A program made the position numbers and the translations under genes. A DNA stretch of 32,683 bases from Acidobacteriota bacterium (GTDB lineage: Bacteria; Acidobacteriota; Terriglobia; 20CM-2-55-15), in NCBI GenBank assembly GCA_003222815.1, contig QHXC01000389.1:1-32683 (forward strand), given 5' to 3'. Positions 17,755 to 27,441 of the stretch are shown here, in pieces. The notes beneath the pieces were generated by a model. It was not told the origin of the DNA. It was given only the letters and a program-made list of their open reading frames with translations, and ran no database searches. Numbering within the stretch: position 1 is the first letter of the stretch; every line of letters begins with the position of its first letter.

Positions 17755-18747
17755 ATGATGCGAAAACTTTTTTCGCTTGTGCTTCTGTCGGCCGTGACGG
17801 CGATTGCGGCGTCGACCGGCTACCACATCATTAAAGAGATCAAGATCGGAGGCGAAGGCGGCTGGGACTACCTCACGATGGATAGCGCGTCGCGACGGCT
17901 CTATGTGTCGCACAACACGCATGTCGTCGTTGTCGATGTGGACGCCGGGAAGATTGTAGGTGACATTCCCGACACGCAGGGCGTGCATGGAATCGCGATT
18001 GTGCAGCAGTTGAATCGCGGTTTTACCAGCAATGGCCGAACGAATAACGTCACGATTTTCGATTTGAAGACTTTAAAAACCATCAGCCAGACCCAGACGG
18101 GCGAGAATCCGGATTCCATTCGGTATGAACCGCTCACCGGCCGCGTATTCACTTTCAACGGCAGGTCGAATAATTCAACTGCAATTGACGCGAAGACGGG
18201 GAACGTGGCTGGCACGATTGCCATGGGCGGCAAGCCTGAATTTTCGGTAGCCGATGGCAAAGGAAAGGTTTACGTCAACATCGAGGACACCAGCGAAGTT
18301 GTTGAGATCGACGCAGCGAAGCTATCGGTGACGAAACGATACTCGCTGAAGCCGTGCGACGGGCCGTCGGGACTCGCCATCGACACCAAGAATCGCCGGC
18401 TGTTTTCCGTCTGCGGTAACAGACTCATGGCCGTCTCCGATCCCGACGCCGGAAGAGTCCTGGCGACGCCGGCCATCGGTCAGGGACCCGACGGCGCTGC
18501 CTTCGATCCGGGCACCGGTTATGCATTCAGTTCCAATGGAGACGGCACTCTCACGGTAGTGCACGAAACAGGCGGTAAGTGGGAGGTCGTGGAGAACCTC
18601 GCCACGCAGCGCGGGGCTCGTACAATAGCCCTCGATGAGAAGACCCACAACGTCTACCTGCCGACGGCAGAGTCTGGTCCGCCAGCGGCCGGCGCGGGGC
18701 AGGGCCGGGGCCAGCGAGCCTCATTCCTGCCGGATAGCTTTAAAGTT
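17755..18747 (+). CDS. YncE-like beta-propeller protein, secreted; C-terminus fused out of context into the tolC-like region
   Basis: SD AGGAGG then MMRKLFSLVLLSAVTAIAAS; repeated propeller motifs; family-like sequence stops at PTAESGPP...LPDSFKV. ORF then runs to 19296 antiphase to the TolC-like gene. Confidence 0.75.
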
Positions 18748-20086
18748 CCTTGTCGCGGTCCCATGCGTTTCTGCCCAGAATACCGGCCTTGGCACGCCGC
18801 TTCAGCTCGTGCAACCGGAGGGACAGTCGGCGCCACCGCCACTTATAACTTTGCAGGACGCCCTCGAACGCGCCAGACGGCTGGATGCCCAGTTTCAATC
18901 GGCCATCGCGGATGCCCAAATTGCCCGCCAGGACCGTGTTCAGGCGAAATCCTCTCTGCTTCCATCGGTGAGCCATACGACGCAATATCTCGGCACGCAA
19001 GGCAACGGATTTGCGCCCAGCGGCCGGTTTGTCACAAACGACGGCGTCCACGTGTATCGCTCCTGGGGCGTTGTGCATCAGGAACTCTCTCCGAACACCG
19101 TTCTCATGACGGGATACCGGCGCGCCCAGGCGGCGGAGGCGCTGTCCAATGCCAAGGTCGAAATCGCGCAGCGCGGGCTGGCTGTGACCGTTACCAAGAA
19201 CTACTACGCTCTGGTCATCTCTCAACGCAAGTACGCGACAGCCCAACAGGCCGCCCAACAAGCCATGCGTTTTTTGGAGATCAGCCAGCAGGCTGAGCGT
19301 GTCGGCCAGGTGGCACACAGCGACGTCGTAAAGGCGGAGATCCAGTACGAACAGCAGAAGCAAACCTATCAAGAATCGATGCTGGCGATGGAGAACGCTC
19401 GCTTAAACCTCGCCGTTTTGCTATTTCCTGCGCTGAACGAAAATTTCACGGTCGTCGACGATCTGGATTCCGCCCAAACCTTGCCGCCGTTTCCTGACAT
19501 TCGAACGATGGCGGAACGCGAGAATCCGGACCTCCGTGTGGCCAGCGAGGCTCTGCGACAGGCAAATTTGGATGTCCGCGGCGCCCAGAATGCCTTCCTT
19601 CCGTCGCTTGTCCTCGACGGCAATTACGGCATCGAGGCCAACGCCTTCGCGCTTCACAGCAAAATAGCCGCTGCTCCTCAATACGGCCCACTCCCAAACG
19701 TGGGCTACTCTATTACAGCCAACCTGACATTGCCGGTCTGGGATTGGGGAACACGCCGCAGCAAGTTGCGCCAGGCCCAAACGCGCGAACAGCAGGCACG
19801 GGTGCAACTCACTCAGGCTCAGCGGCAAATTGTGAGCAATCTCTATTCGTTCTACAACGAGGCTTTGGCCGCCCGGGCCGCTGTTGATGGTCTACGTCAC
19901 GCAGCGGACCTCGCGGCGGAAAGCCTGCGTCTCATCAACCTGCGTTACCAGGCCGGCGAATCCACGGCTCTTGAAGTGGTCGATGCGCAGAATACGCTAG
20001 TGCAAATGCGAAACGCCTACGACGACGCACAGTCCCGATATCGAGTTGCCCTGGCAACGTTACAGACTGTCACTGGGAATTTCTGA
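18740..20086 (+). CDS. TolC-family outer-membrane efflux protein, native start apparently lost
   Basis: LKFLVAVPCVSAQNTGLGTP (tail of a signal peptide), then ITLQDALERARRLDAQFQSAIADAQIAR...NLRYQAGESTALEVVDAQNTLVQMRNAYDDAQSRYRVALATLQTVTG. Confidence 0.83.
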   Translation, partial: LKFLVAVPCVSAQNTGLGTPLQLVQPEGQSAPPPLITLQDALERARRLDAQFQSAIADAQIARQDRVQAKSSLLPSVSHTTQYLGTQGNGFAPSGRFVTNDGVHVYRSWGVVHQELSPNTVLMTGYRRAQAAEALSNAKVEIAQRGLAVTVTKNYYALVISQRKYATAQQAAQQAMRFLEISQQAERVGQVAHSDVVKAEIQYEQQKQTYQESMLAMENARLNLAVLLFPALNENFTVVDDLDSAQTLPPFPDIRTMAERENPDLRVASEALRQANLDVRGAQNAFLPSLVLDGNYGIEANAFALHSKIAAAPQYGPLPNVGYSITANLTLPVWDWGTRRSKLRQAQTREQQARVQLTQAQRQIVSNLYSFYNEALAARAAVDGLRHAADLAAESLRLINLRYQAGESTALEVVDAQNTLVQMRNAYDDAQSRYRVALATLQTVTGNF

Positions 20087-21386
20087 GTTATGGGCCACAA
20101 GTTTTTTGTTGGAAACCACGGGTTTGGAAACTTGTGGGGTAATATTCTGGCGCCGCTCGGCGGCGGGCTGTTCGGCGAAAAAAGAGCCCGAAGGCGAACC
20201 AGTAGTCACAGTAGACGTCGCTCCGGTGCTCAATTCGGCAATACAGCTTAAAGTTAACGCCGATGCTGTGCTTTACCCCATGCAGCAGGCGGCGATCGTG
20301 CCGAAGACTTCTGCTCCGGTCAAAAAATTCTACGCAGACCGGGGCGCTCGTGTGCGCGCAGGCCAGTTGCTCGCGGAGCTTGAGAATCAGGATCTTGCAG
20401 GCGCAGTTACGGAAAGCCGCGCCGCGTACGAGCAGGCGGAGGCGGCCTATGAAACCACTGCCAGGGCCACGGTGCCACAAGAGGTCCAGAAGGCGGATCT
20501 CGACCTGAGGGCGGCAAAAGACGTGTTGGACGCGCAGCAAAAGATCTATGACGGCCGCGAGGCGTTGTTTAAGGAAGGAGCGATCGCCCAGAAGGACGTC
20601 AACGATGCCCAGGTCAACCTGACTCAGGCCCGAAACCAATACGAGATCGCTCGGACGCACGTCGAAACTTTGCAGAGCGTCGCAAAGGATCAGGAACTCA
20701 AAGCCGCCATCGCGCAGCGCGACGCGGCCAGGGGGCGCTATGAGACGGCCCAGGCGCAACTCAGCTACTCCAAGATCATAAGCCCAATTGATGGCGTCGT
20801 CACCGATCGCCCCATCTATCCTGGCGAAATGGCGGCTAGCGGCACTCCCATTATTACCGTGATGGATTTGTCCCAGGTCGTTGCCCGAGCTCACATTTCC
20901 CAGGAAGAGGCGAAGCAGTTGAAAGTCGACAACCCGGCAAACCTGTTCTCTGCCGGGGGAGGCGCTGGCATTCCCGGGAAGGTGACGTTAATCAGCCCGG
21001 CATTAGATCCAACCAGTACCACCGTCGAGGTCTGGATACAGGCCGCCAATCCCGCCCAGCGCCTGAAGCCCGGAACCAGCATGCGTGTGGAGGTTATCGC
21101 GAACACTGTGCCGAGCGCACTTGTCATTCCTCAAGCTGCAGTACTTACAAGCGCTTCTGGAAGGACATCTGTAATCGTGGTTGACTCCGAGAACAAGCCT
21201 CACAAGAAAGGCGTCACCCTGGGCATCCGCGATAGGGGCATCGTCCAGGTGACCGAAGGACTCGAAAGCGGTGAGCGTGTGGTGACGGTAGGGGCGTTTG
21301 AGATCGATAAATTGGATGAGAACGTATTAGCAAAAACGAAAGTTCAAATTCAGGCCCCAAAGGAAGAGGAAGAGGAGGAGAAGTAG
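20046..21386 (+). CDS. RND efflux periplasmic adaptor (HlyD/AcrA-like), probably lipoprotein; start uncertain
   Basis: AAGCSAKKE lipobox-like, IVPKTSAPVKKFYADRGARVRAGQLLAELENQDL, LSYSKIISPIDGVVTDRPIYPGE, TLISPALDPTSTTVEVWIQAANP. Confidence 0.87.
   Translation: MPWQRYRLSLGISELWATSFLLETTGLETCGVIFWRRSAAGCSAKKEPEGEPVVTVDVAPVLNSAIQLKVNADAVLYPMQQAAIVPKTSAPVKKFYADRGARVRAGQLLAELENQDLAGAVTESRAAYEQAEAAYETTARATVPQEVQKADLDLRAAKDVLDAQQKIYDGREALFKEGAIAQKDVNDAQVNLTQARNQYEIARTHVETLQSVAKDQELKAAIAQRDAARGRYETAQAQLSYSKIISPIDGVVTDRPIYPGEMAASGTPIITVMDLSQVVARAHISQEEAKQLKVDNPANLFSAGGGAGIPGKVTLISPALDPTSTTVEVWIQAANPAQRLKPGTSMRVEVIANTVPSALVIPQAAVLTSASGRTSVIVVDSENKPHKKGVTLGIRDRGIVQVTEGLESGERVVTVGAFEIDKLDENVLAKTKVQIQAPKEEEEEEK
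20095..20137. repeat. Stem-loop CCACAAGTTT ... AAACTTGTGG containing direct TTGGAAAC repeats
   Basis: Perfect 10-bp arms 20095-20104 and 20128-20137; TTGGAAAC occurs twice. Confidence 0.7.
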
Positions 21387-21464
21387 CAACAACCATGGTC
21401 CCCTGCTTGGAAGGAGGCGTAGCCGCGCCAGAAGGGGATTTCGTGTTCCTTACGCGTTACGGTC

Positions 21465-24400
21465 ATGCTTGATGTAAAGCCAACTCCGACGCCTTCCGAT
21501 ACGCTGACCGCACTCTCCAGAGGAGAGGAAGACTACTGGTTCGCCCGCCACTCGAAATCGATCATCTTTCTGATAGTCATACTGACGATCGTCGGAATCT
21601 ATGAGGCTTTAAGCATTCCGGTAGCGGTGTTTCCGACGACCAATTTCCCGCGGGTCATCATCGGCGTGGACAATGGTGTGATGCCGATCGAGCAGATGGA
21701 AGTCACCATCACGCGTCCCCTCGAGCAAGCGGTCAACAGCGTTCCGGGCCTCGAACAGGTCCGCTCCGTCACCAGCCGCGGATCGGCCGAGATCAATCTT
21801 TTTTTTGACTGGAGCGTGGACATGCTGGAGACGCTGCAGTTGGTCGATTCCGCCGTATCACGCATCCAGAGCAGTCTCCCTTCCACGGCCCAGATCCAAA
21901 CTCATCGCCTCGATTTCGCGAGTTTCCCAATCATTGGTTACAGTCTCACGTCCGATAAGGTTCCGCAGACGCAGCTCTGGGAGTTGGCAACCTATGAGCT
22001 CAAGCCGCGCCTGAACCGGCTGAACGGGGTGGCCAGTGTCCTCGTCCAGGGGGGCCAGCAGCCGGAAATCCACGTGACGATCGATCCCGCGCAGATGCTG
22101 CGTTCCCACGTGGCGGTTTCGGATATTCTGACCGCCATCAATCGCACGAACGTCATCGATTCGCCCGGTCTAGGACGTCGGGGCCGTCGCGCCGGCTGTG
22201 GCACCGGTTTATACGGCAGTAAGCGCGAATGAAAAGCCGGCCGTGCTCCTCAGCGTTAACAGGCAACCGGACAGCAACACCGTTCAGGTTGCCGATGAAG
22301 TCCACCACGAGATGGAAAGCATCCGCCCGACTCTTCCCTCGGGCGTTGAGATGCGTCCTTTCTACGACCAGTCCAACATCGTTAACGAGTCCATTGCAAG
22401 CGTCCGCGATGCGATCATCATTGGGCTGTTCCTCGCCGGCTTCATCATCTGGCTGTTTCTGCGGGACTGGGGAACCGCCGTCATGACGGGTCTGGTTGTC
22501 CCGGTGACGATCGTAGTGACTTTCATTGTAATGAAGATCCTGGGTCAGAGCTTCAACCTGATGACGCTGGGGGGGCTCGCGGCGGCGGTGGGACTCGTGA
22601 TCGACGACAAGATCGTGGTGGTGGAGAACATCGTCTTGCACCGCGATGGTGGTGAAGGGCCGCTCCAAGCGACCGCTAGCGCTCTCAAGGAACTCACAGT
22701 CCCGCTGATCGGTTCCACGCTGACCCCGATTGTGGTGTTTCTGCCTCTGATCACCATCACGGGAGTTACAGGAACCTTCTTCAGCGCTCTTGCGATTGCC
22801 ATGAGCGTCGCATTGTTGACGTCGCTGGTTCTGGCATTGGTTTGGACCAGCAATCTGAGCACTCGTCTGATCCGCCGCGGAAAGGCGCCCGAGCACCGCG
22901 GCGTCGTTGCCGATTCTGGCGAATCGACACGAGTGATGCAGATGAAGCGCATGCTGGCGGCGGAGGAAGCGTCCCTGACAGGAGGCTTCTTCGGCCGTAT
23001 TCTCAAAATCTACGAACGATGGATGCGTCGCGCTCTGGAACACGCGGCGTGGCTCGGCGTGCTGGGCGTTGCTCTGATTGTCGTCTCGTATGCCTCCTAC
23101 CGGGCGTTGGGCAGCGATTTGCTTCCTGCGTTTGATGAAGGAGGATTTGTCCTCGACTACGTTATGCCTCCAGGTAGTTCACTCGAAGAGACGAATCGCG
23201 TCCTCAATCACGTCGAGCGGATTCTTCACACGGTTCCGGAGGTCGAAAGCACTTCCCGGCGCACGGGCTTGCAGCTCGGTTTGGCGGCTGTGACCGAACC
23301 CAACACGGGCGATTACGCCGTTAAACTCAAGGACGAGCGAAACCGCGGCATCGATGAAATTATCAGCGACATTCGTGCGAAAGTCACAAGCGCGGAGCCC
23401 GCTCTCGACGTCGAGTTCATTCAGGTGTTGCAGGACATGATCGGCGACCTGACCGGCGCTCCGCAGCCGGTGGTGGTGAAGCTGTTTTCGCCCGATGCGG
23501 ATCTCCTTTCCACGTGGGCGCCTCAGGTGGCAGACGCGCTCGACAAGATTACGATCAACAAAAGGAAGGCCGTCGTGGATATCGAGGACGGCATTGATAA
23601 CACGACCAGCGGTCCGGCTGTGGTTTTCACGGTCAATCCGCAGAACTCGGTCCGCACGGGTTTCGCCGCCGACGATCTCGGTGTGATCACTACGGCCATC
23701 CTGGACGGCGAACCCGCCGCCGCGCCGGTGATTATCAACGACCGTCCTTATACTCTGCGGGTTCGCTTCCCAGCGGCAAACCGCTCTTCACTTGAAGCAA
23801 TGAGCAATACCATGCTCGTGAACTCATCCGGAGGGACTGCAACGCTTGGATCGCTGGCCAGGATCGACGAGCTGCCCGGCCAAACTGAAGTGATCCGCGA
23901 GAATTTGCAGCGTGACGTTGAAGTCACAGCGCGCCTGGAAGGAGTGGATTTGGGCACTGGCGTAGCAGCGGTGCAGAAAGCTGTCGCCGATTTGAAGCTG
24001 CCGCCTTCTATTCGGGTCGAATACGGCGGCACTTACAAAGAGCAGCAGAAATCGTTTCGCGATCTGGTCGTTGTTCTCCTGCTCGCGGTCGTGCTGATTT
24101 TCCTTGTGCTGCTCTTCGAGTTCCGGTCGTTCGCGCCTCCGGTCGCGATTCTGTCCTCGGCCGTCTTTTCGACCTCGGGGGTTTTCCTGGCTCTCCTGAT
24201 GACCCGAACTACATTCAATGTCTCCTCGTTCATGGGTCTGATCATGGTGATCGGGATCGTCGCCAAAAACGGCATTCTCTTGCTGGATGCCAACCAAAAG
24301 TTCCGGTCGGCCGGATTTGCACCAGAAGAAGCTATCATTCAGGCAGGACGCCGCCGGCTGCGGCCAATTGTGATGACGGCCCTGGCCGCCGTTGCAGGCA

Positions 24401-24543
24401 TGTTGCCGCTAGCTCTCGCCTTGGGAGCCGGATCCCAAATGCTCCAGCCGCTCGCCATTGCCGTGATCGGCGGCATCCTGATTTCGATGGTACTGTCGCT
24501 CATCATGACTCCAGCGATCGAGTTCTACTTGACTCGCTCCTGA
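21465..24543 (+). pseudogene. RND-family efflux pump inner-membrane protein, interrupted near 22175 by apparent deletion/frameshift
   Basis: N-terminal part 21465..22232 (VTITRPLEQAVNSVPGLEQVRSVTSRG...ILTAINRTNVIDSPGL); remainder 22198..24543 (APVYTAVSANEKPAVLLSVNRQP...GLVIDDKIVVVENI...). Confidence 0.88.
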
Positions 24544-24596
24544 GTCTCGCAGGCTCGGCGTCTTGAAAAATTTCGAATCAGGCATAAGCTCGAATT

Positions 24597-25517
24597 ATGG
24601 CTACTCTTCTCGATGCCTATTCCGAAGCCGTCATTACGGCAGCAGAGCGCGTGAATCCCTCGGTAGTAAATATTGAATTTCAACAACAGAACCGGAGAGG
24701 TGGTTCCGGCTCAGGCTTCATCTTCACTCCGGATGGGTTCATCCTCACGAACAGCCACGTTGTTCATGGAGCGAACGGCATTGAAGTCACGCTGTCGGAC
24801 GGACAGCGCTATCAGGCAGACAAGGTTGGAGATGATCCGGATACAGATCTTGCGGTGGTGCGTATTACCGCGCCGAATCTTGTGCCGGCCACTTTTGGAG
24901 ATTCCCAATCCATTCGAGTGGGGCAACTCGTTATTGCTATCGGAAATCCCTACGGTTTTCAGTGCACCGTGACGTCGGGCGTCATTAGCGCCCTTGGGCG
25001 GTCTTTGCGATCCCAGTCGGGCCATCTCATTGACAATGTCATTCAAACCGATGCGGCGTTGAATCCAGGGAACTCGGGCGGGCCGCTGGTCACATCGAAT
25101 GGTGAAGTCATCGGCGTGAATACTGCGGTGATCTTGCCGGCGCAAGGCATGTGCTTCGCGATTGCCATTAACACAGCGACTTTTGTCGCCGGACGGTTGA
25201 TCAAAGATGGCAAGATCCGGCGTGGTTACATCGGCGTTGCCGGGCAGAACGTTCCGCTGCATCGGCGTCTGGTGCGTAGCCACGATCTGCCGGCCGCGAC
25301 CGGGATCTTGGTTGTCAGCATCGAGCCGAACAGCCCGGCACAGCGTGCCGGGCTGCGCGAAGGCGATATCATTGCCGGTTTTGCTGATCACGCGGTCGCC
25401 GATATTGACGCGCTGCACCGCATTCTCACGGACCACCAGCCGGGCGTCAGGGCGCCGGTCCTTGTCCTGCGCGGGAGCGATAAGCTCGTCCTGCAGATCG
25501 AACCCTCCCTCATGTAA
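24597..25517 (+). CDS. HtrA/DegP-like trypsin-fold serine protease with one PDZ domain, no signal peptide
   Basis: SGSGFIFTPDGFILTNSHVVHG (His), DPDTDLAVVRI (Asp), ALNPGNSGGPLV (Ser), PDZ SIEPNSPAQRAGLREGDIIAGF. Confidence 0.92.
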   Translation: MATLLDAYSEAVITAAERVNPSVVNIEFQQQNRRGGSGSGFIFTPDGFILTNSHVVHGANGIEVTLSDGQRYQADKVGDDPDTDLAVVRITAPNLVPATFGDSQSIRVGQLVIAIGNPYGFQCTVTSGVISALGRSLRSQSGHLIDNVIQTDAALNPGNSGGPLVTSNGEVIGVNTAVILPAQGMCFAIAINTATFVAGRLIKDGKIRRGYIGVAGQNVPLHRRLVRSHDLPAATGILVVSIEPNSPAQRAGLREGDIIAGFADHAVADIDALHRILTDHQPGVRAPVLVLRGSDKLVLQIEPSLM

Positions 25518-25538
25518 AAAGATATCATTAAGAAGACC

Positions 25539-26999
25539 ATGTCTGATAAAACTAACATTCTGCTCGTTGACGACCACCCCCAGAACCTTCTCGCTCTGGA
25601 GAGCATACTTCGTGGGCTGGGCCAGAATGTGGTCCAGGCAACTTCTGGAGCCGAGGCTCTGAAATATCTTCTCAGGAATGATGCGGCGGTCATTCTTCTT
25701 GATGTGGAAATGCCGGATATGGACGGCTTTCAAACCGCAACCCTCATTCGGAACCGCGACAAGTCTTTCCATACGCCGATCATATTTCTCTCCGGGATCA
25801 GCAAGAACGATGTTCACGTCAGCCAGGGCTATTCGCTCGGCGGCGTCGATTACATTTTCAAGCCTTTTTCCCCCGACGTGCTGAGATCCAAAGTTTCGGC
25901 ATTTGTCGACATGTATAAACAGCGGCGCGAGGCCCAGCAGCAATCCGCGTTGTTGAAAACTGAAAGGGACTTTGTCTCGGCCATTCTCGATACCGTGAAC
26001 AGTTTGGTGCTCGTGCTGGATTCCGAAGGCAAAATCGTGCGTGTGAACCGCGCATTGGAGGCGATGACCGGATATACCTTCGATGAAGTGCAGGGACATT
26101 ACCTTTGGGAGTACCTCGATGACAGGACAAATGCGGAAGCATTTTTCAGGTCGGCCAATTCGAACCTCGAGTGTGAAGAATATTGGCTGACGAAAGGAAA
26201 CACTCGGAGGCTGATTTCATGGTGTTGCAAAGCTCTGTCCGATGATCTGAAGGCCGGCGGACCCTTTGTCGTCACGGGCAGGGACATGACCGAATTGCGG
26301 CAGCAAACGGAAGAACTCGAAGGCTTCACCTATTCTGTGTCGCATGATATGCGCGCACCCGTTCGCGCCATTGATGGCTTTACACGCATTCTGATCGAGG
26401 AGTATTCCAATATGCTCGACGATGAGGGACGACGGCTGCTTGAAATCGTCCGCAGCAATACCGAAAAGATGGGCCAGCTCATTGACGGATTGCTCGCGCT
26501 GTCGCGATTGGGCCGGGAAAAGGTAGTCCTTTCGGACATCAATATGGTCGAACTGGCGCAAACCGCATTTCAGGAACAAAGGACAGCCATTGGCGGTCAA
26601 AGGAAAATTTCTTTCAAAGTCGGCTCTCTCCCAACGGGCTACGGCGACAGAAGGCTTATCACTCAAGTTTTTCAGAATCTCCTTTCCAACGCGATCAAGT
26701 TCACGCGCAACGAGGAATCGGCAACGATTGAGGTCGGTTACCAGCCAGGCGCCGAGGAAGATATCTATTACGTCCGCGACAATGGTGTGGGGTTCGACAT
26801 GAATCACGCGCAGAAACTTTTCGGAACATTCCAGCGGCTCCACGCCGCAAACGAGTTCGAAGGAAGCGGAATCGGCCTCGCCACCGTCCAGCGTATTATC
26901 GATCGCCACGGCGGACGCGTCTGGGCGGACGCCCGGCTCGGTGACGGCGCGATCTTCTATTTCTCACTTCCCTCGCACGAGCTGAAAAAAGCATCGTAG
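25539..26999 (+). CDS. REC-PAS-HisKA-HATPase hybrid histidine kinase
   Basis: ILLVDDHPQNLLALESILRGLGQ...VILLDVEMPDMDGF...KPF; PAS SAILDTVNSLVLVLDSEGKIVRVN; VSHDMRAPVRAIDGF; NLLSNAIKFTRNEE. Confidence 0.92.
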   Translation: MSDKTNILLVDDHPQNLLALESILRGLGQNVVQATSGAEALKYLLRNDAAVILLDVEMPDMDGFQTATLIRNRDKSFHTPIIFLSGISKNDVHVSQGYSLGGVDYIFKPFSPDVLRSKVSAFVDMYKQRREAQQQSALLKTERDFVSAILDTVNSLVLVLDSEGKIVRVNRALEAMTGYTFDEVQGHYLWEYLDDRTNAEAFFRSANSNLECEEYWLTKGNTRRLISWCCKALSDDLKAGGPFVVTGRDMTELRQQTEELEGFTYSVSHDMRAPVRAIDGFTRILIEEYSNMLDDEGRRLLEIVRSNTEKMGQLIDGLLALSRLGREKVVLSDINMVELAQTAFQEQRTAIGGQRKISFKVGSLPTGYGDRRLITQVFQNLLSNAIKFTRNEESATIEVGYQPGAEEDIYYVRDNGVGFDMNHAQKLFGTFQRLHAANEFEGSGIGLATVQRIIDRHGGRVWADARLGDGAIFYFSLPSHELKKAS

Positions 27000-27099
27000 C
27001 GGCCCGGTTGTACGCAGACGCACCTTGCAATTCTGGTGTTTTGGGTACTATCGCGGTACTCTAATTGCTGTCGAAGGAAGGAAGACAGGAGGTCTCGAC

Positions 27100-27285
27100 A
27101 TGCCTGGTGACGGCGAAACGTGCAAGAAGTTGGCAACTTACAAAAGCGCTTGCTGTGACGTGGAAAGGGTGGTTGCTGAGGGCGCCAAGTTTCCTCGCTG
27201 CCCGAATCATCCGGAGCAGTCGACCGAATGGAAGCCTCTGCTTGAGCCACTCAGGAACAAGAAGACGGCCGAGCGCAAAAATTAG
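27100..27285 (+). CDS. 61-aa Cys-containing, zinc-ribbon-like small protein
   Basis: ATG 27100 preceded by AGGAGGT; MPGDGETCKKLATYKSACCDVERVVAEGAKFPRCPNHPEQSTEWKPL. Confidence 0.65.
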   Translation: MPGDGETCKKLATYKSACCDVERVVAEGAKFPRCPNHPEQSTEWKPLLEPLRNKKTAERKN

Positions 27286-27303
27286 GTTGAACAGGCAGTA
27301 CAA

Positions 27304-27380
27304 ACGCGGGCTAAAACCCCCGACTCCATATTGCGACAACGTTTTGACTAAACATATAGTCGCGGGCTTTAGCTCGCGTT
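27304..27380. repeat. Inverted pair of REP-like palindromes (CGCGGGCTAAAACCCCCG ... CGCGGGCTTTAGCTCGCG)
   Basis: Same core as the palindromes at 4158 and 4781; lies between convergent genes. Confidence 0.8.
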
Positions 27381-27441
27381 CGCATCGCCGAGATATGCCC
27401 ACCTTCGACTGCCGATTTTAGGTTGACTCTTCCGTCTTGCC

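Noticed and set aside
18748-19296. C-terminal half of ORF 17683..19296 as a YncE fusion domain
   Set aside because: It is the TolC-like coding sequence read in the wrong frame (Arg/Pro/Cys-rich), not a domain.
22153-23043. 296-aa minus-strand ORF
   Set aside because: Antisense to RND pump transmembrane region; His/Arg/Gln-rich composition is typical of antisense of hydrophobic coding sequence.
24711-26099. 462-aa ORF on the minus strand
   Set aside because: Antisense to the well-recognised HtrA-like and REC-PAS-HK genes; no family-like motifs; typical of long antisense frames in GC-rich DNA.
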